Source: Candidatus Thorarchaeota archaeon (GTDB lineage: Archaea > Asgardarchaeota > Thorarchaeia > Thorarchaeales > Thorarchaeaceae). Taken from it: a DNA stretch of 64,000 bases. A program made the position numbers and the translations under genes. Under the pieces are notes generated by a model that was not told where the DNA came from, ran no database searches, and worked only from the letters and a program-made list of their open reading frames with translations. The stretch's first letter is position 1. Every line of letters starts with the position of its first letter. The DNA is taken from positions 1-64,000 of the forward strand of contig JACAEL010000044.1 of NCBI GenBank assembly GCA_013388835.1, given 5' to 3'. This document shows, piece by piece, positions 34,442 to 43,156 of this stretch.

Positions 34442-34870
34442 TTGATTCAACGGATATCTTTCACAGCTCACGGTCACGAGAATGTCATCGGAAACCATCA
34501 GACCACGCTTGAGATAACCAAAGAAACCCACCTCTCTAGAAAGGGGACGTGTATCATCGCAGTCGGTGCGGACCTTGCACTATCCGAAATGAGCAGTGAG
34601 ATAAGGGGCCTTGCTATATCCCCGGCGACAAGAATCGTCCTTAGAATGTCAGCAGGAGGCCATACGGAAACAGTGAGAGGGAGAGGGAGTGGAGGGTTGA
34701 CATACATGGACTCCATCAGCATGGTAGTACGGAAGAGCTCGTACGAGTGTGGCCGCACTCTGATGGTGCTGGCAGACAAAGCAGCCTCAGACCTCAACCG
34801 CGCGTTTGTCAGAGCGCTTAGCGACTCGTCGATGGAACTGGAGTGCGAGATCACCTACATCACCGGATGA
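34442..34870 (+). CDS. DUF371 family protein
   Basis: This 142-residue protein has the opening FTAHGHENVIGNHQTTLEITKE and the later CIIAVGADLAL, characteristic of the archaeal DUF371 family. Function is unknown in the family. The start is TTG at 34442, since no ATG precedes the conserved first strand. The last 11 bases overlap the convergent trm5 gene. Confidence 0.8.
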   Translation: MIQRISFTAHGHENVIGNHQTTLEITKETHLSRKGTCIIAVGADLALSEMSSEIRGLAISPATRIVLRMSAGGHTETVRGRGSGGLTYMDSISMVVRKSSYECGRTLMVLADKAASDLNRAFVRALSDSSMELECEITYITG

Positions 34871-35945
34871 CGATGTCAGCAACAACCTGATACTCGTAGG
34901 GAGCGCTCTCACGTACTTTGCGGACCGAAGAGATCTCGACTACATCCCGTCCCGTGTCGGAGACAAGTGACAGTACTCTGTCCTCCAATGTTGTTTCAAG
35001 TTCGTGTTCAGGCAGGAAATCGTAATAGTGCGCAACACCATTCTTCTGTAGAGCGCTGCAGGCCACACCCATGAACCGAGCTGCCTGAGAGGGGTGGTTC
35101 ATTATGACTCTGCTCACACTTCTACTGCAGATTCTGGTCGAAACGAACTCGCGAACGTCCCCGACAAAGGGCTGAATCTTCCCGACTAGCTTGTTCATAC
35201 CAATGCTGCGAACAAGAAGGGCTATTGCATCGGGGTTGATGTCGACGGCGTAGACTGTTGCACTTGTTCTCTTGGCGATGTGAAGAGCGAACGGACCCAC
35301 TCCCGTGAACATGTCAAGCACTGTTTCATCATCTTGCACAAGCCCTGCAACACGATTGTGTTCCTCAAGGAGCCGCGGACTGAAGTACGCCTTTGCAAGG
35401 TCAACAGCAATCCTGCAACCGTACTCGGTGTGTATCGTGTCGGTCTTGTCCAACCCGGACAGGCACTCATATTGGCGGACTCTCGTGGTTCCCGAAACAG
35501 CGCCTCTCTTCACAAGCACGGTAGACAGGTGCCTGTGGAGCTTGTGGAATGCTTGACCAATCGCCCTCTCATGAGTTGCCAACGTAGCAGGTATGTCAAG
35601 CACTGCTATATCTCCGACCAAATCGTAGGCGCGCGGAAGAAGCTTCAACTCATCAGGCGTCAGCCTGTCACAGAGGAGTTCCTCAAGACTGTGATGAAGC
35701 GATGTCACGGGAAGGAACTCGCCTTCGCCAATCTCCAATTCGTCTACGTCCACAATTGAGGATAGTAGAGGCAGGCTCAGTGACTGACTGAGAGGTAGCG
35801 CAAGACGCTCCCCATCAGACCGTATCTGGTATGTGGTGTCGAGAAGTCCTCTGTCGAGGAGCATACGTCGAACCTGTTCCCCCATTCTTAGGGGTACGCG
35901 AACACATGGGCGCCTCGATGACATCGCACATCTCGAGTAGACCAT
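34860..35945 (-). CDS. trm5: tRNA (guanine37-N1)-methyltransferase Trm5
   Basis: Trm5 methylates G37 next to the anticodon, the first step of wyosine formation in tRNA-Phe and a frame-maintenance modification elsewhere. The N-terminal region is followed by SGLDKTDTIHTEYGCRIAVDLAKAYFSPRL. The SAM site is in VLDMFTGVGPFALHIA (near residue 215), with YAVDINPDA. The catalytic NxPx motif reads NHPS near residue 300. Its co-occurrence with taw1 3 kb away covers two consecutive steps. Confidence 0.9.
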   Translation of the reverse strand: MVYSRCAMSSRRPCVRVPLRMGEQVRRMLLDRGLLDTTYQIRSDGERLALPLSQSLSLPLLSSIVDVDELEIGEGEFLPVTSLHHSLEELLCDRLTPDELKLLPRAYDLVGDIAVLDIPATLATHERAIGQAFHKLHRHLSTVLVKRGAVSGTTRVRQYECLSGLDKTDTIHTEYGCRIAVDLAKAYFSPRLLEEHNRVAGLVQDDETVLDMFTGVGPFALHIAKRTSATVYAVDINPDAIALLVRSIGMNKLVGKIQPFVGDVREFVSTRICSRSVSRVIMNHPSQAARFMGVACSALQKNGVAHYYDFLPEHELETTLEDRVLSLVSDTGRDVVEISSVRKVRESAPYEYQVVADIVIR

Positions 35946-35969
35946 ATCCCCTATGACACTTGCGCCATT

Positions 35970-37043
35970 CTACAGAAGACGCATGTACTCAGACCCAGCA
36001 CCGTTCATGGAGCCAATCATGACCTGAGTGAAGGGTTCGCGAATCCCGTCTTGCGGAACCACGGACTGCAACATTCCCTTGACTTGGACCACATCCCCAG
36101 ACCGTAGGAGACCTCTGAATGCACCCTCGTATATGATCAGCCGGCTTACACCATTGCGAGGGTCAGTCGAGTCAGTTGTACATGGGTATATGGATGGAGT
36201 GAATAGGCCGAACCGGTCGTCGATTATCTTGACGACCGTAGTGACTGGTTCATGTCCTAACGTCGTGTATCTTTCAGCACCGTGAAGTATAGGCGCCTCA
36301 TCCGGTAAAAGAACCGGTGTGATGCCAACGCAGTGGCCGTTCAGATGGATGCCGGTCCTCCTTTCAAGCAGTCTGTGTATGTCCGTATTGGTGAGCTCAG
36401 GAGACCTGTTGAGCATTCGAGCGGCCGTGGCCGCCCAGTCTTCATCACGACGTAGTGTGATAGAGTCGGAAGCCTTCTCTAGTGTCTGGTAGCCTTTCTG
36501 GAGTGCCCAAGACGCTTCAAGACCGTAGACGTTCATGTTGAGGTCTGAGAATAATGGGTCATGAGCCTTCCAGAGTACACTCCCAGTCACACCCAGACGA
36601 GAGTATGGGAGTCCTAGGTGAGTGTTAAGTTCATGCGACAGACTGGCAGCTCGCTCTTCCAGGATGTCTTTGGGGCCAGAGTCGATTATCTCTTTCAGTC
36701 GGTCTTCTGGACTGAAATAGAATGCAATCTCCGACCGGGGCACTTCGGGAAGCCGAGTTCCGAAGTGATGGTCATAGGTGATGTACTGAGGGGGGAGCTC
36801 GGTCAAGCCGCTGACAAATGAAGCGACGCCCCCCCAGAACACACGCTGATAACAAGAAGCACCTTTCCGCCACTTGCCTGCAGAGTGAGGGATGTACTTC
36901 AAAATAGAGAGAACCCTGTCCGATGGCTGTATGTGCCCAAGAGTCACAAACACACGACCATACTTGTCGTGAAACACGTCTCGATCCCGCAACACAGCTG
37001 GCAGTGACTTGATGGCATACTCGGCGGCCGTGAGATTATTCAA
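35970..37043 (-). CDS. predicted nucleotidyltransferase, COG1665-like
   Basis: The 357-residue protein begins DRDVFHDKYGRVFVTLGHIQPSDRV and then shows RKGASCYQRVFWGGV. The later GVTGSVLWKAHDPLFSDLNMNVYG resembles the GS...D.D core of the nucleotidyltransferase superfamily. An archaeal protein family annotated as predicted nucleotidyltransferase (COG1665) has this architecture. The substrate is unknown. The start is TTG, 25 bases after the trm5 frame in the same direction. It is divergent from the glycosyltransferase gene. Confidence 0.65.
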   Translation of the reverse strand: MNNLTAAEYAIKSLPAVLRDRDVFHDKYGRVFVTLGHIQPSDRVLSILKYIPHSAGKWRKGASCYQRVFWGGVASFVSGLTELPPQYITYDHHFGTRLPEVPRSEIAFYFSPEDRLKEIIDSGPKDILEERAASLSHELNTHLGLPYSRLGVTGSVLWKAHDPLFSDLNMNVYGLEASWALQKGYQTLEKASDSITLRRDEDWAATAARMLNRSPELTNTDIHRLLERRTGIHLNGHCVGITPVLLPDEAPILHGAERYTTLGHEPVTTVVKIIDDRFGLFTPSIYPCTTDSTDPRNGVSRLIIYEGAFRGLLRSGDVVQVKGMLQSVVPQDGIREPFTQVMIGSMNGAGSEYMRLL

Positions 37044-37100
37044 CAGTCAATTCCTCAGTAGATGCTGCATGCAAGGGCTCGAAGGACCACTCGATTGACA

Positions 37101-38327
37101 ATGAGAATACTGCACCTGTGTGACAGCCTTAATCCTGCCGGTCTTGGAGGATATGAGGCTTATATTCACTATCTGTCTGCAGAGCTAGAGAGGAGAGGTC
37201 ATAGGTCAACGGTTGTGACTCAAAGCCCCCATCGAGACTCGCCATCTGTCATCAAGAGAGAACACTATGAAGTTCGACAGCTTAGGGGGAATCTGCTCGA
37301 GGCTCGTAAGTGGGAGTTCTACAAGCTGCCTAAGGAGGAACGGGCAGCGGCCGTCACGAGCATGTTCGCTCATGGTGACTTGGAGGAGGATGTGGACCTT
37401 CTGCGCGAGGAGCTCGAGCAACTCTTGACCGGTCTCCAACCAGCAGTAGTCCACGCACACAGCACATATGTGGTGTTCAATCGAGTGTTGGACCAGATTC
37501 GCCGCAGAGGCGGACTGGACAGCACCCCACTCATCGCGACTGTGCATGGGCTTCCAAAGCCATTGATACTCCCCAGTGGACAGGCAACAACGGATTACGA
37601 GCAGTTCTCCTCAGTCTGTCCCTTTGATATGATCTTGGGAGTGAGTGATGCAGTCACTAATACAATTCGGACGCTACGGGGACCGTGTGGCAGATCGGGT
37701 AGGACAAGGACGCTGTACATCGGGGTGGACACTCGCACATTCCGGCCCCTAGAGTGTAAGAAGGAGTGGCACATGGCATTTATGGGGCGTCTTGAAGAGT
37801 CCAAAGGCGTCGACCTCATTCCAGATTTGATCAGCAGGCTCAGAATGAAGGTGCCCGGGTTCAGAGCGGTCATCACGGGGGATGGCTCGTACAGGAACAC
37901 CTTGTTGTCAATGTTGAAGCGGTCCGGTCTCATTTCTTGTGTGAGCTACCTAGGAGTGGTACCATGGGACGAAGTGAGCCGAGTGGTCAACCAGAGTAGG
38001 GTCTTTGTCTATCCCTCCAGGAGTGAGCCATTCGGGCTCTCAATCGTAGAGGCCATGGCCTGCGGAGTCCCAGTGGTTTCCAGTAATATCGACGGACCAA
38101 GAGAGATTGTTACGAGCGGGTTCGACGGAGTTCTTGTGCCCCCAGGTAACGCAGGAGACCTCGCAGATGTCATTGAAGTGTTGCTACGTGATGACACACT
38201 CAGGCTTCGGATAGGCAAGAATGCAAGGGCGACCGTGGAGAAGAGATTCAGCCTGTCAGAACACGCCAGCTCGCTCTTGGGAGTCTATCACAATGCAATC
38301 GGAAGTATGTCACAGCGCGACAACTGA
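37101..38327 (+). CDS. glycosyltransferase family 4
   Basis: This GT-B glycosyltransferase opens with MRILHLCDSLNPAGLGGYEAYIHYLS (GG acceptor loop). The donor-side signature is MGRLEESKGVDLIPDLI and, near residue 320, SEPFGLSIVEAMACGVPVVSSNIDGP with the E-x7-E pair. The sugar is unknown. It may make glycan for lipids or for the AglB substrate. The frame opens at an ATG 39 bases earlier, but 37101 gives the family start. Confidence 0.87.
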   Translation: MRILHLCDSLNPAGLGGYEAYIHYLSAELERRGHRSTVVTQSPHRDSPSVIKREHYEVRQLRGNLLEARKWEFYKLPKEERAAAVTSMFAHGDLEEDVDLLREELEQLLTGLQPAVVHAHSTYVVFNRVLDQIRRRGGLDSTPLIATVHGLPKPLILPSGQATTDYEQFSSVCPFDMILGVSDAVTNTIRTLRGPCGRSGRTRTLYIGVDTRTFRPLECKKEWHMAFMGRLEESKGVDLIPDLISRLRMKVPGFRAVITGDGSYRNTLLSMLKRSGLISCVSYLGVVPWDEVSRVVNQSRVFVYPSRSEPFGLSIVEAMACGVPVVSSNIDGPREIVTSGFDGVLVPPGNAGDLADVIEVLLRDDTLRLRIGKNARATVEKRFSLSEHASSLLGVYHNAIGSMSQRDN

Positions 38328-38364
38328 GGAAGAATGATTTGCATGCCACAAGAAAAAAGAGGGG

Positions 38365-38382
38365 TGTGGGAGGAGTCCCACA
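38365..38382. terminator. hairpin between convergent genes
   Basis: A perfect 7-bp inverted repeat, TGTGGGA/TCCCACA, surrounds a GGAG loop. It lies in the 60-base gap between the stop codons of the glycosyltransferase and peroxiredoxin genes, a likely shared transcription-end structure. An A-rich run flanks it at 38351-38357. Confidence 0.45.
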
Positions 38383-38388
38383 GAGAAA

Positions 38389-39039
38389 CTACAGCTTCTT
38401 CTTGCAGAAGAACCAGTCCGCGCAGTCATAGCCTTCGCTGAAACGCTTGTCAGCATCGGCGGATGTCTTTGGAGGTGGCACAATCACCGCATCCCCAGGT
38501 TGCCAGTTCGCAGGGGTAGCCACTGAATACTTGTCAGAGGTCTGGAAAGCGTCAATCATACGCAGGATCTCATGCATGTTTCTGCCATTGCTCAGTGGAT
38601 AGTAGATTAGGCCTCGCAGCTTGAAGTGAGGGTCGATGAAGAACACGGCACGGACTGCAGCAGTGCTACTCTGTGCAGGATGAATCATGCCATACTTCCT
38701 CGCCACATTCATTGACAGGTCTTCGATTATGGGAAACGGAATCTCCTTCCCGAGCTTCTCCTTAATGGTCCGTACCCATGCGATATGGGAGTAGATGCTG
38801 TCGATACTGAGTCCAATCAACTTCACGTTTCGCTTCTGAAGTTCAGGGAAGATGTCTGCAAATGCCATGAACTCTGTGGTGCAGACGGGTGTGAAGTCCG
38901 CAGGATGACTGAACAGTATGACCCAGCTGTTCTTGGCCCACTCAGAGAACTTGACTGGACCATGGGTTGTGTTTGCTTCGAAGTCTGGAGCGGTTTCTCC
39001 AATGAGCAGCATTCTTGGTTGGTATTCTTGAGGTTCCAT
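38389..39039 (-). CDS. peroxiredoxin (AhpC/TSA, Prx6-type)
   Basis: This thiol peroxidase has the peroxidatic cysteine in FTPVCTTEF near residue 46. The long C-terminal arm typical of archaeal Prx6-like enzymes carries two more Cys near the end (DCADWFFC). Length is 216 residues from ATG 39039, which has AGGTG 9 bases upstream. A start 39 bases earlier lacks such a site. It is divergent from the Fur/PerR gene and probably under its control. Confidence 0.88.
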   Translation of the reverse strand: MEPQEYQPRMLLIGETAPDFEANTTHGPVKFSEWAKNSWVILFSHPADFTPVCTTEFMAFADIFPELQKRNVKLIGLSIDSIYSHIAWVRTIKEKLGKEIPFPIIEDLSMNVARKYGMIHPAQSSTAAVRAVFFIDPHFKLRGLIYYPLSNGRNMHEILRMIDAFQTSDKYSVATPANWQPGDAVIVPPPKTSADADKRFSEGYDCADWFFCKKKL

Positions 39040-39062
39040 CTCGGTTTCACCTACCGCACGAC

Positions 39063-39076
39063 GGAGAACGTTCTCC
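39063..39076. promoter_or_regulatory. 14-bp palindrome upstream of the peroxiredoxin gene
   Basis: GGAGAACGTTCTCC is a perfect palindrome 24-37 bases before the preferred peroxiredoxin start. A TATA-like TATAATTAAG lies about 40 bases further upstream on the minus strand. A Fur/PerR-type operator is a reasonable guess. Confidence 0.4.
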
Positions 39077-39158
39077 ATTCCAATGGGCTCGCAATCAGTC
39101 CTGAGAACGCCCCGTCTTAATTATAGTGCATATACGGTTCTACTTAAGATTACTTATT

Positions 39159-39172
39159 AATGACAAATCATT
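39159..39172. promoter_or_regulatory. Fur-box-like inverted repeat upstream of the fur-type gene
   Basis: AATGA-CAAA-TCATT lies about 45 bases before the Fur-family ATG and overlaps the AT-rich probable TATA region TTATTAATG. Its half-sites resemble those of Fur/PerR boxes, suggesting autoregulation. Confidence 0.4.
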
Positions 39173-39213
39173 CTCAATTGGCACGGCGTCAATGAACCAA
39201 GAGGCAACCAACG

Positions 39214-39693
39214 ATGATGGACTTGGAGGAAGTGACCAAACGGATTCGCTGGAGTAGACATCGAGCCACTCCTCAGCGTCTGGCAGTGTATGAGGCCCTC
39301 TGCAACGCAGGCTCTCATCCAACTGTAACTGAGATATACGAGTGCGCTAGGAGGCGGGATCCCACAATCAGTCTGGCCACTGTCTACAAGACGCTGCAGC
39401 TCTTTCTTGACATTGGAATTGTACGAGAGATGGGCTATCGGAATGGGTCAACCAGATACGACCCAGAGATGGCGGTTCATCTGAATCTGGTGTGTATAAA
39501 GTGTGGTTGTGTGGACGACTATGAGGTCGACCTGGCAGACACTCTCTCAGATGTTAGTGCTAGGACTGGTTTTCTAATCAGAGAGCACCGCTTCGAGATA
39601 CATGGAGTATGCTCAAAGTGTAAGCTGCACACACAGACCTATCCCAGCCGGTCATGTTCTAATGCGGTTGGGCGCGGCTCTGTCGTAGATTAA
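39214..39693 (+). CDS. Fur/PerR-family metal-dependent repressor
   Basis: This winged-helix regulator has TPQRLAVYEALCNAGSHPTVTEIYECARR and SLATVYKTLQLFLDIGIV in the DNA-binding domain. Metal sites are in the dimerisation domain: HLNLVCIKCG and CSKCK are the structural-zinc CxxC pairs, and histidines such as HRFEIHG are the regulatory site. With 159 residues it has normal length. It is divergent from the peroxiredoxin gene, which suggests a PerR-like peroxide role. Its last 42 bases overlap the convergent membrane-protein gene. Confidence 0.85.
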   Translation: MMDLEEVTKRIRWSRHRATPQRLAVYEALCNAGSHPTVTEIYECARRRDPTISLATVYKTLQLFLDIGIVREMGYRNGSTRYDPEMAVHLNLVCIKCGCVDDYEVDLADTLSDVSARTGFLIREHRFEIHGVCSKCKLHTQTYPSRSCSNAVGRGSVVD

Positions 39694-40272
39694 TTGCCAG
39701 AGTCTGGCTGCAACAGGAGTGAGTAGGAATACTGATGGCAGGCCTAGAGTTAGCATTGGGAGCAGTACGAAACCGAGAAGGACCAAGGGAGAGTATACTA
39801 TCACAAGGAAACCGACAGCGACAGTGAGCATTGTCATTAAGAGATAGCCGACAACTGCGGTCAGAGATAGCATTGCCAGCGAGCGACCGTTCTTCAAGTC
39901 ATATGATCGAGCACCGACAATCAATCCCATTACTCCCGCAGCGAGTGCAGGAAGTGTCATTGCCAAGACCGTGCCATGGAAAAGGCCGTTCAGGACGTGG
40001 CCGAGATAGCCCGTCACAAAACCAGCAAGAGGACCTCTGATGGCAGCCACCAAAGCAATGATGACAACTGCAGGACTGAAACCGAGCACGAACAGCGAAA
40101 CCACTAGGTGAGGTAGTGGCAGTGTCAACAGCCACGCATACAAGACCGCACCAAGTGCTCCCGTGGTCAAGGTAAGTAAGATGGCACTCCGGCTATCAAG
40201 GCGGGCCATTCTGAATACGGACCTCGCATGTGTTGTGCTGGTAGGAATTGAAATGGGCGTATTGTCTGACAA
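39652..40272 (-). CDS. ECF-type transporter S-component-like membrane protein
   Basis: This 206-residue membrane protein has about six hydrophobic helices. The helix pattern and a Gly/His motif (GYLGHVLNGLFHGTV) are reminiscent of substrate-binding S components of ECF vitamin transporters. The substrate is unknown, and no ATPase pair is next to it. The start is TTG 40272, with a strong GGAGGTG five bases upstream. It begins 12 bases after the LDI-like gene on the same strand. Confidence 0.55.
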   Translation of the reverse strand: MSDNTPISIPTSTTHARSVFRMARLDSRSAILLTLTTGALGAVLYAWLLTLPLPHLVVSLFVLGFSPAVVIIALVAAIRGPLAGFVTGYLGHVLNGLFHGTVLAMTLPALAAGVMGLIVGARSYDLKNGRSLAMLSLTAVVGYLLMTMLTVAVGFLVIVYSPLVLLGFVLLPMLTLGLPSVFLLTPVAARLWQLIYDRAAPNRIRT

Positions 40273-40284
40273 TATTCCACCTCC

Positions 40285-41916
40285 TCATCGAATGACTAGA
40301 TTGTAGGTGCCCGGCTGAAGCGTGAGTGTGTGACCGCCGCCAACGGCCGACAACTCCGCGATTGCCGCCCCACCCGAGTATGCTCTGGGAGTGTGAGCGA
40401 AGTTATCAAATCTCAATGTGGCAGGTCGGTCTACTTGTATGTTGAGGATGAACGCACTCTTCTGTGAATCCCACACTGCCTGATAGATCCAGATGTTCTC
40501 ATCGTCCGCTTGGCTGATATATGGGTAACTCCAGAACTCCGTTGGTCGAGCATCTGCGAGCATCCGTACAGTCACAGGTGTGGTGGCCCACAGTGAACCG
40601 AACGCGAGAGGAACCTGGAGGAATGGAAGTGCCGCAGAGGTATCGAAGTGCATACTCCGACCATCTTGGGACCAAATCTTGTTGTATGGGCTGTAAACGA
40701 AGTTGTAGAGGCGCTGAAGTGTATGAAAGTCGCCTTGCTGCTTGGCAAGAGCCATTGTGAACAATGTGCCGAGCATATCGAAGGTGCCAAAGCCCCTCTG
40801 ATTGTTGTATGTGTCAAGCATGTACATCTGGTCGTTGGAGATCTCTTTCCCGAAGTGTTCAAGGAAGACGGGATAATCGTGTCTTGTTTCATTCTCTTGA
40901 ATGTACTCAAGGAAGGTCAGTGCCCATCCATTGCAATAGGAGGATACTTTCGGGCGACCATCCCGTATGTATCTGTCCTGTGACAGACCGGGAAAGGGCT
41001 GGGCAGGTCCCTCAGTGGGTTGAACATAGCCCATAGGCTTCATCGTGTAGTATCCGTCGGTGAACAAGCCGTACTGATCTTGCATGACGTTATTGATGAA
41101 ATAGAGGCCATAGTCCCACATACCGTCTTCAAAGTAGTGGGTGCCGTACAGGTTGTCGTAGAGTACCGTGCAGTACATGGGAATGCTATTGCATTGGACA
41201 AAGACAATGTATGGCTCGCACGGAATTAGACCCGTGTTCCATATCCCGTCGGCATCCGCATGACCATATCCGTCAGTCGTGAGAGAATTGTTCCAGTCTG
41301 CAACGAACCATGACAGCTCGTCTGTCATTAACCCCGTGTTGAAATTACGTTCATACAGCGCCATCATCAGAGCATAATGACCCGTCCACATGATGTTGGC
41401 TGGTCCCCTGAAACCGCCCATGTATAGTCCACTTGAGTTGGAGGGGTCGGGCCAGTAGTACTCTACGAAGTTGTATGATGGATGCATCCACTCGGTATAC
41501 TCAATGGAGTTGTTTCCATACTCTGCAACAGTCGTGTTCATCCGCTTGATCAGAGAATAGGCGAAGTTATGATACGCGCTAGTGCGATAGCCCGGAGTTG
41601 ACTCGAAGAAACTGGCTGTTGCATATGCCATGAAGGCAAGTACATAATGGAGTAGTCCGTGAAACTCCTCTGGTGCGTTCCATCCGTTCCAGGAACCGTA
41701 GCCCTGCCCCGTGACGAGACTGTCTATGTAGTTGAAGAGCCCTATCTGTTCATGACTAAGGTATGGATAGTCCGCAAAGTTGTATACAACTCCGTCAATC
41801 ACCTGTACACTCAACGTTGTCATCGGACCGGGGAGGTTGTTGAACGTCATTCCCGCCAAGACTATGGAGATCGTGAGCGTTGCGATGAAGTACTTGTTCC
41901 TTGAAGCTGAGGTCAT
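40285..41916 (-). CDS. linalool dehydratase/isomerase-like secreted protein
   Basis: After an N-terminal hydrophobic anchor (residues about 8-26), the 543-residue protein shows the LDI-type helical-toroid signature. IMWTGHYALMMALYE lies near residue 178. Then comes CEPYIVFVQCNSI near 231-243, whose two cysteines match catalytic cysteines of linalool dehydratase-isomerase, followed by YGTHYFEDGMWDYGLYF and SSYCNGWALTFLEYI. Predicted to act outside the membrane. The true substrate is unknown and need not be linalool. ATG 41916 with GGTG upstream is preferred over an earlier in-frame start. Confidence 0.65.
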   Translation of the reverse strand: MTSASRNKYFIATLTISIVLAGMTFNNLPGPMTTLSVQVIDGVVYNFADYPYLSHEQIGLFNYIDSLVTGQGYGSWNGWNAPEEFHGLLHYVLAFMAYATASFFESTPGYRTSAYHNFAYSLIKRMNTTVAEYGNNSIEYTEWMHPSYNFVEYYWPDPSNSSGLYMGGFRGPANIMWTGHYALMMALYERNFNTGLMTDELSWFVADWNNSLTTDGYGHADADGIWNTGLIPCEPYIVFVQCNSIPMYCTVLYDNLYGTHYFEDGMWDYGLYFINNVMQDQYGLFTDGYYTMKPMGYVQPTEGPAQPFPGLSQDRYIRDGRPKVSSYCNGWALTFLEYIQENETRHDYPVFLEHFGKEISNDQMYMLDTYNNQRGFGTFDMLGTLFTMALAKQQGDFHTLQRLYNFVYSPYNKIWSQDGRSMHFDTSAALPFLQVPLAFGSLWATTPVTVRMLADARPTEFWSYPYISQADDENIWIYQAVWDSQKSAFILNIQVDRPATLRFDNFAHTPRAYSGGAAIAELSAVGGGHTLTLQPGTYNLVIR

Positions 41917-41975
41917 GGCTGCACCAGCTGGAGTGTTCGTCGGGAGAATCCTAGAGAGAAGAGCCGAACCAAGAT

Positions 41976-41990
41976 AAAAGCCTTTTATAA
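41976..41990. promoter_or_regulatory. bidirectional TATA region
   Basis: AAAAGCCTTTTATAA gives a TATA element on the plus strand (TTTTATAA) and on the minus strand (TTATAAAAGG). It sits between the LDI-like gene and the divergent surface-protein cassette. The distances to ATG 41916 and TTG 42041 fit two diverging transcripts. Confidence 0.5.
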
Positions 41991-42040
41991 TGCCGTCACA
42001 CACATCGGCAATTGACGGACAGGAAGCTGGCATTTATCAG

Positions 42041-42448
42041 TTGAAGAATCGAACAATAACAGTCGGTGTGAGTGTTGCATTTGTGGCACTTCTGGCCACT
42101 GCAATTCTAGCGACTGTCTTCGAGGACGATGCGGGTCCGAACATCTACGAGGTGGACATAGTGCCAGCGATACCAAAAGCAGGAGACAGTGTCAGCTTTG
42201 TGATTTACTGCATAGACCCCTCCGGTGTTTCGGGTGCAGTGCTGCACATCGCAACGAACGGCGGAGAGTGGGTCGAACAAGAGATGAGATTCTATGCGTG
42301 TCTCTGCATAGCCGGTGGTAGGTGGGTTGGTTCATTCGGGCCCGTTTCCATTGGAGACGGCATCAGCCTCTACGCGACTGCGTATGACGGGTCACCGACG
42401 AGGAATTCAGCAAACACACAGACATTCACAATAAACATCAATGCATAG
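42041..42448 (+). CDS. secreted Ig-like beta-domain protein
   Basis: A short protein of about 135 residues. An N-terminal signal anchor (KNRTITVGVSVAFVALLATAIL) is followed by one beta-sandwich-like domain with CIDPSGVSGAVLHIATNGGEW and a final strand pattern QTFTININA. It probably faces outside. TTG 42041 is preferred because the TATA element overlaps the upstream ATG at 41990. It is the first gene of the six-gene cassette that ends with an ABC ATPase. Confidence 0.55.
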   Translation: MKNRTITVGVSVAFVALLATAILATVFEDDAGPNIYEVDIVPAIPKAGDSVSFVIYCIDPSGVSGAVLHIATNGGEWVEQEMRFYACLCIAGGRWVGSFGPVSIGDGISLYATAYDGSPTRNSANTQTFTININA

Positions 42449-42463
42449 GAGAGAAATGCAATA

Positions 42464-42661
42464 TTGAAGTTCGTAGGAATAGTCTACTTGGTTATACTAG
42501 CGCTTGGACTCTTGGTGGCATTGGCGCCTTGGACCTTCGCCCCGGTCTGCATGACAGAAATGAGGTGTTGGACAACCCGAAACGTCGAAACTGTCTTGGG
42601 AGCGGCTGTCGCGGTTCTGGCAATAGCGGGGCTATACAAGAGCCTTGAGTCGTCCACCTAG
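42464..42661 (+). CDS. DUF4418-like small membrane protein
   Basis: A 65-residue protein with two transmembrane helices separated by a loop APWTFAPVCMTEMRCW. The conserved PVC...M.CW element matches the DUF4418 family, whose function is unknown. It begins with TTG, 15 bases after the previous gene. The two loop cysteines facing the outside may bind metal or form a disulfide, consistent with the NosL-like neighbour. Confidence 0.6.
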   Translation: MKFVGIVYLVILALGLLVALAPWTFAPVCMTEMRCWTTRNVETVLGAAVAVLAIAGLYKSLESST

Positions 42662-42675
42662 GCGGTGCCTGCAGC

Positions 42676-43146
42676 TTGAACTCTGCCCAGCGCAATGCCA
42701 TGCAGATCGTGGTTGTCATTCTAGTCTGCTCTAGTATTCTCGCATACACATTCACTCTTGAAACACATGTCTATTGTGACTGGACTGGACTTGAGATTCA
42801 GGAACGACTTGGTCATGAGGTGACCTTCATGTTCCATAACGGGACTCGAACGCACTACTGTTGCGTGAATGTGTCGTTGCTAGCATTCTATTGGTTAGTG
42901 TCACATGAGACAATCAACCAACTGGACAGAATAACGGTCCACTGCCCCATGTGCGGGATGCTCATGGACTGGGACGATTCGATGATAGTATGGGTCTATT
43001 CCACCCATTACCTAAACCCAACAACACTTGCACCCACCATCGTGCCCTTGTGCAGAAACGTTGAGGGGCAGGAACTGTGTGAGGGACACTTCATGAATCG
43101 TTACGGGGGTGTGATTACGGAGTGCCCATACGTGTGGCCTAACTAG
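42676..43146 (+). CDS. NosL-like membrane-anchored cysteine protein
   Basis: An N-terminal membrane segment is followed by a domain with repeated Cys motifs: YCDWTGLEI, THYCCVN and CPMCGMLMDW, later C near the end. CPMCGM and the overall layout resemble NosL-type copper-binding accessory proteins, but similarity is limited. It starts at TTG 42676, and an ATG at 42700 is possible. It is embedded between DUF4418 and FtsX/LolD genes, an association that suggests metal delivery or export. Confidence 0.5.
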   Translation: MNSAQRNAMQIVVVILVCSSILAYTFTLETHVYCDWTGLEIQERLGHEVTFMFHNGTRTHYCCVNVSLLAFYWLVSHETINQLDRITVHCPMCGMLMDWDDSMIVWVYSTHYLNPTTLAPTIVPLCRNVEGQELCEGHFMNRYGGVITECPYVWPN

Positions 43147-43156
43147 GTGGTACTCG

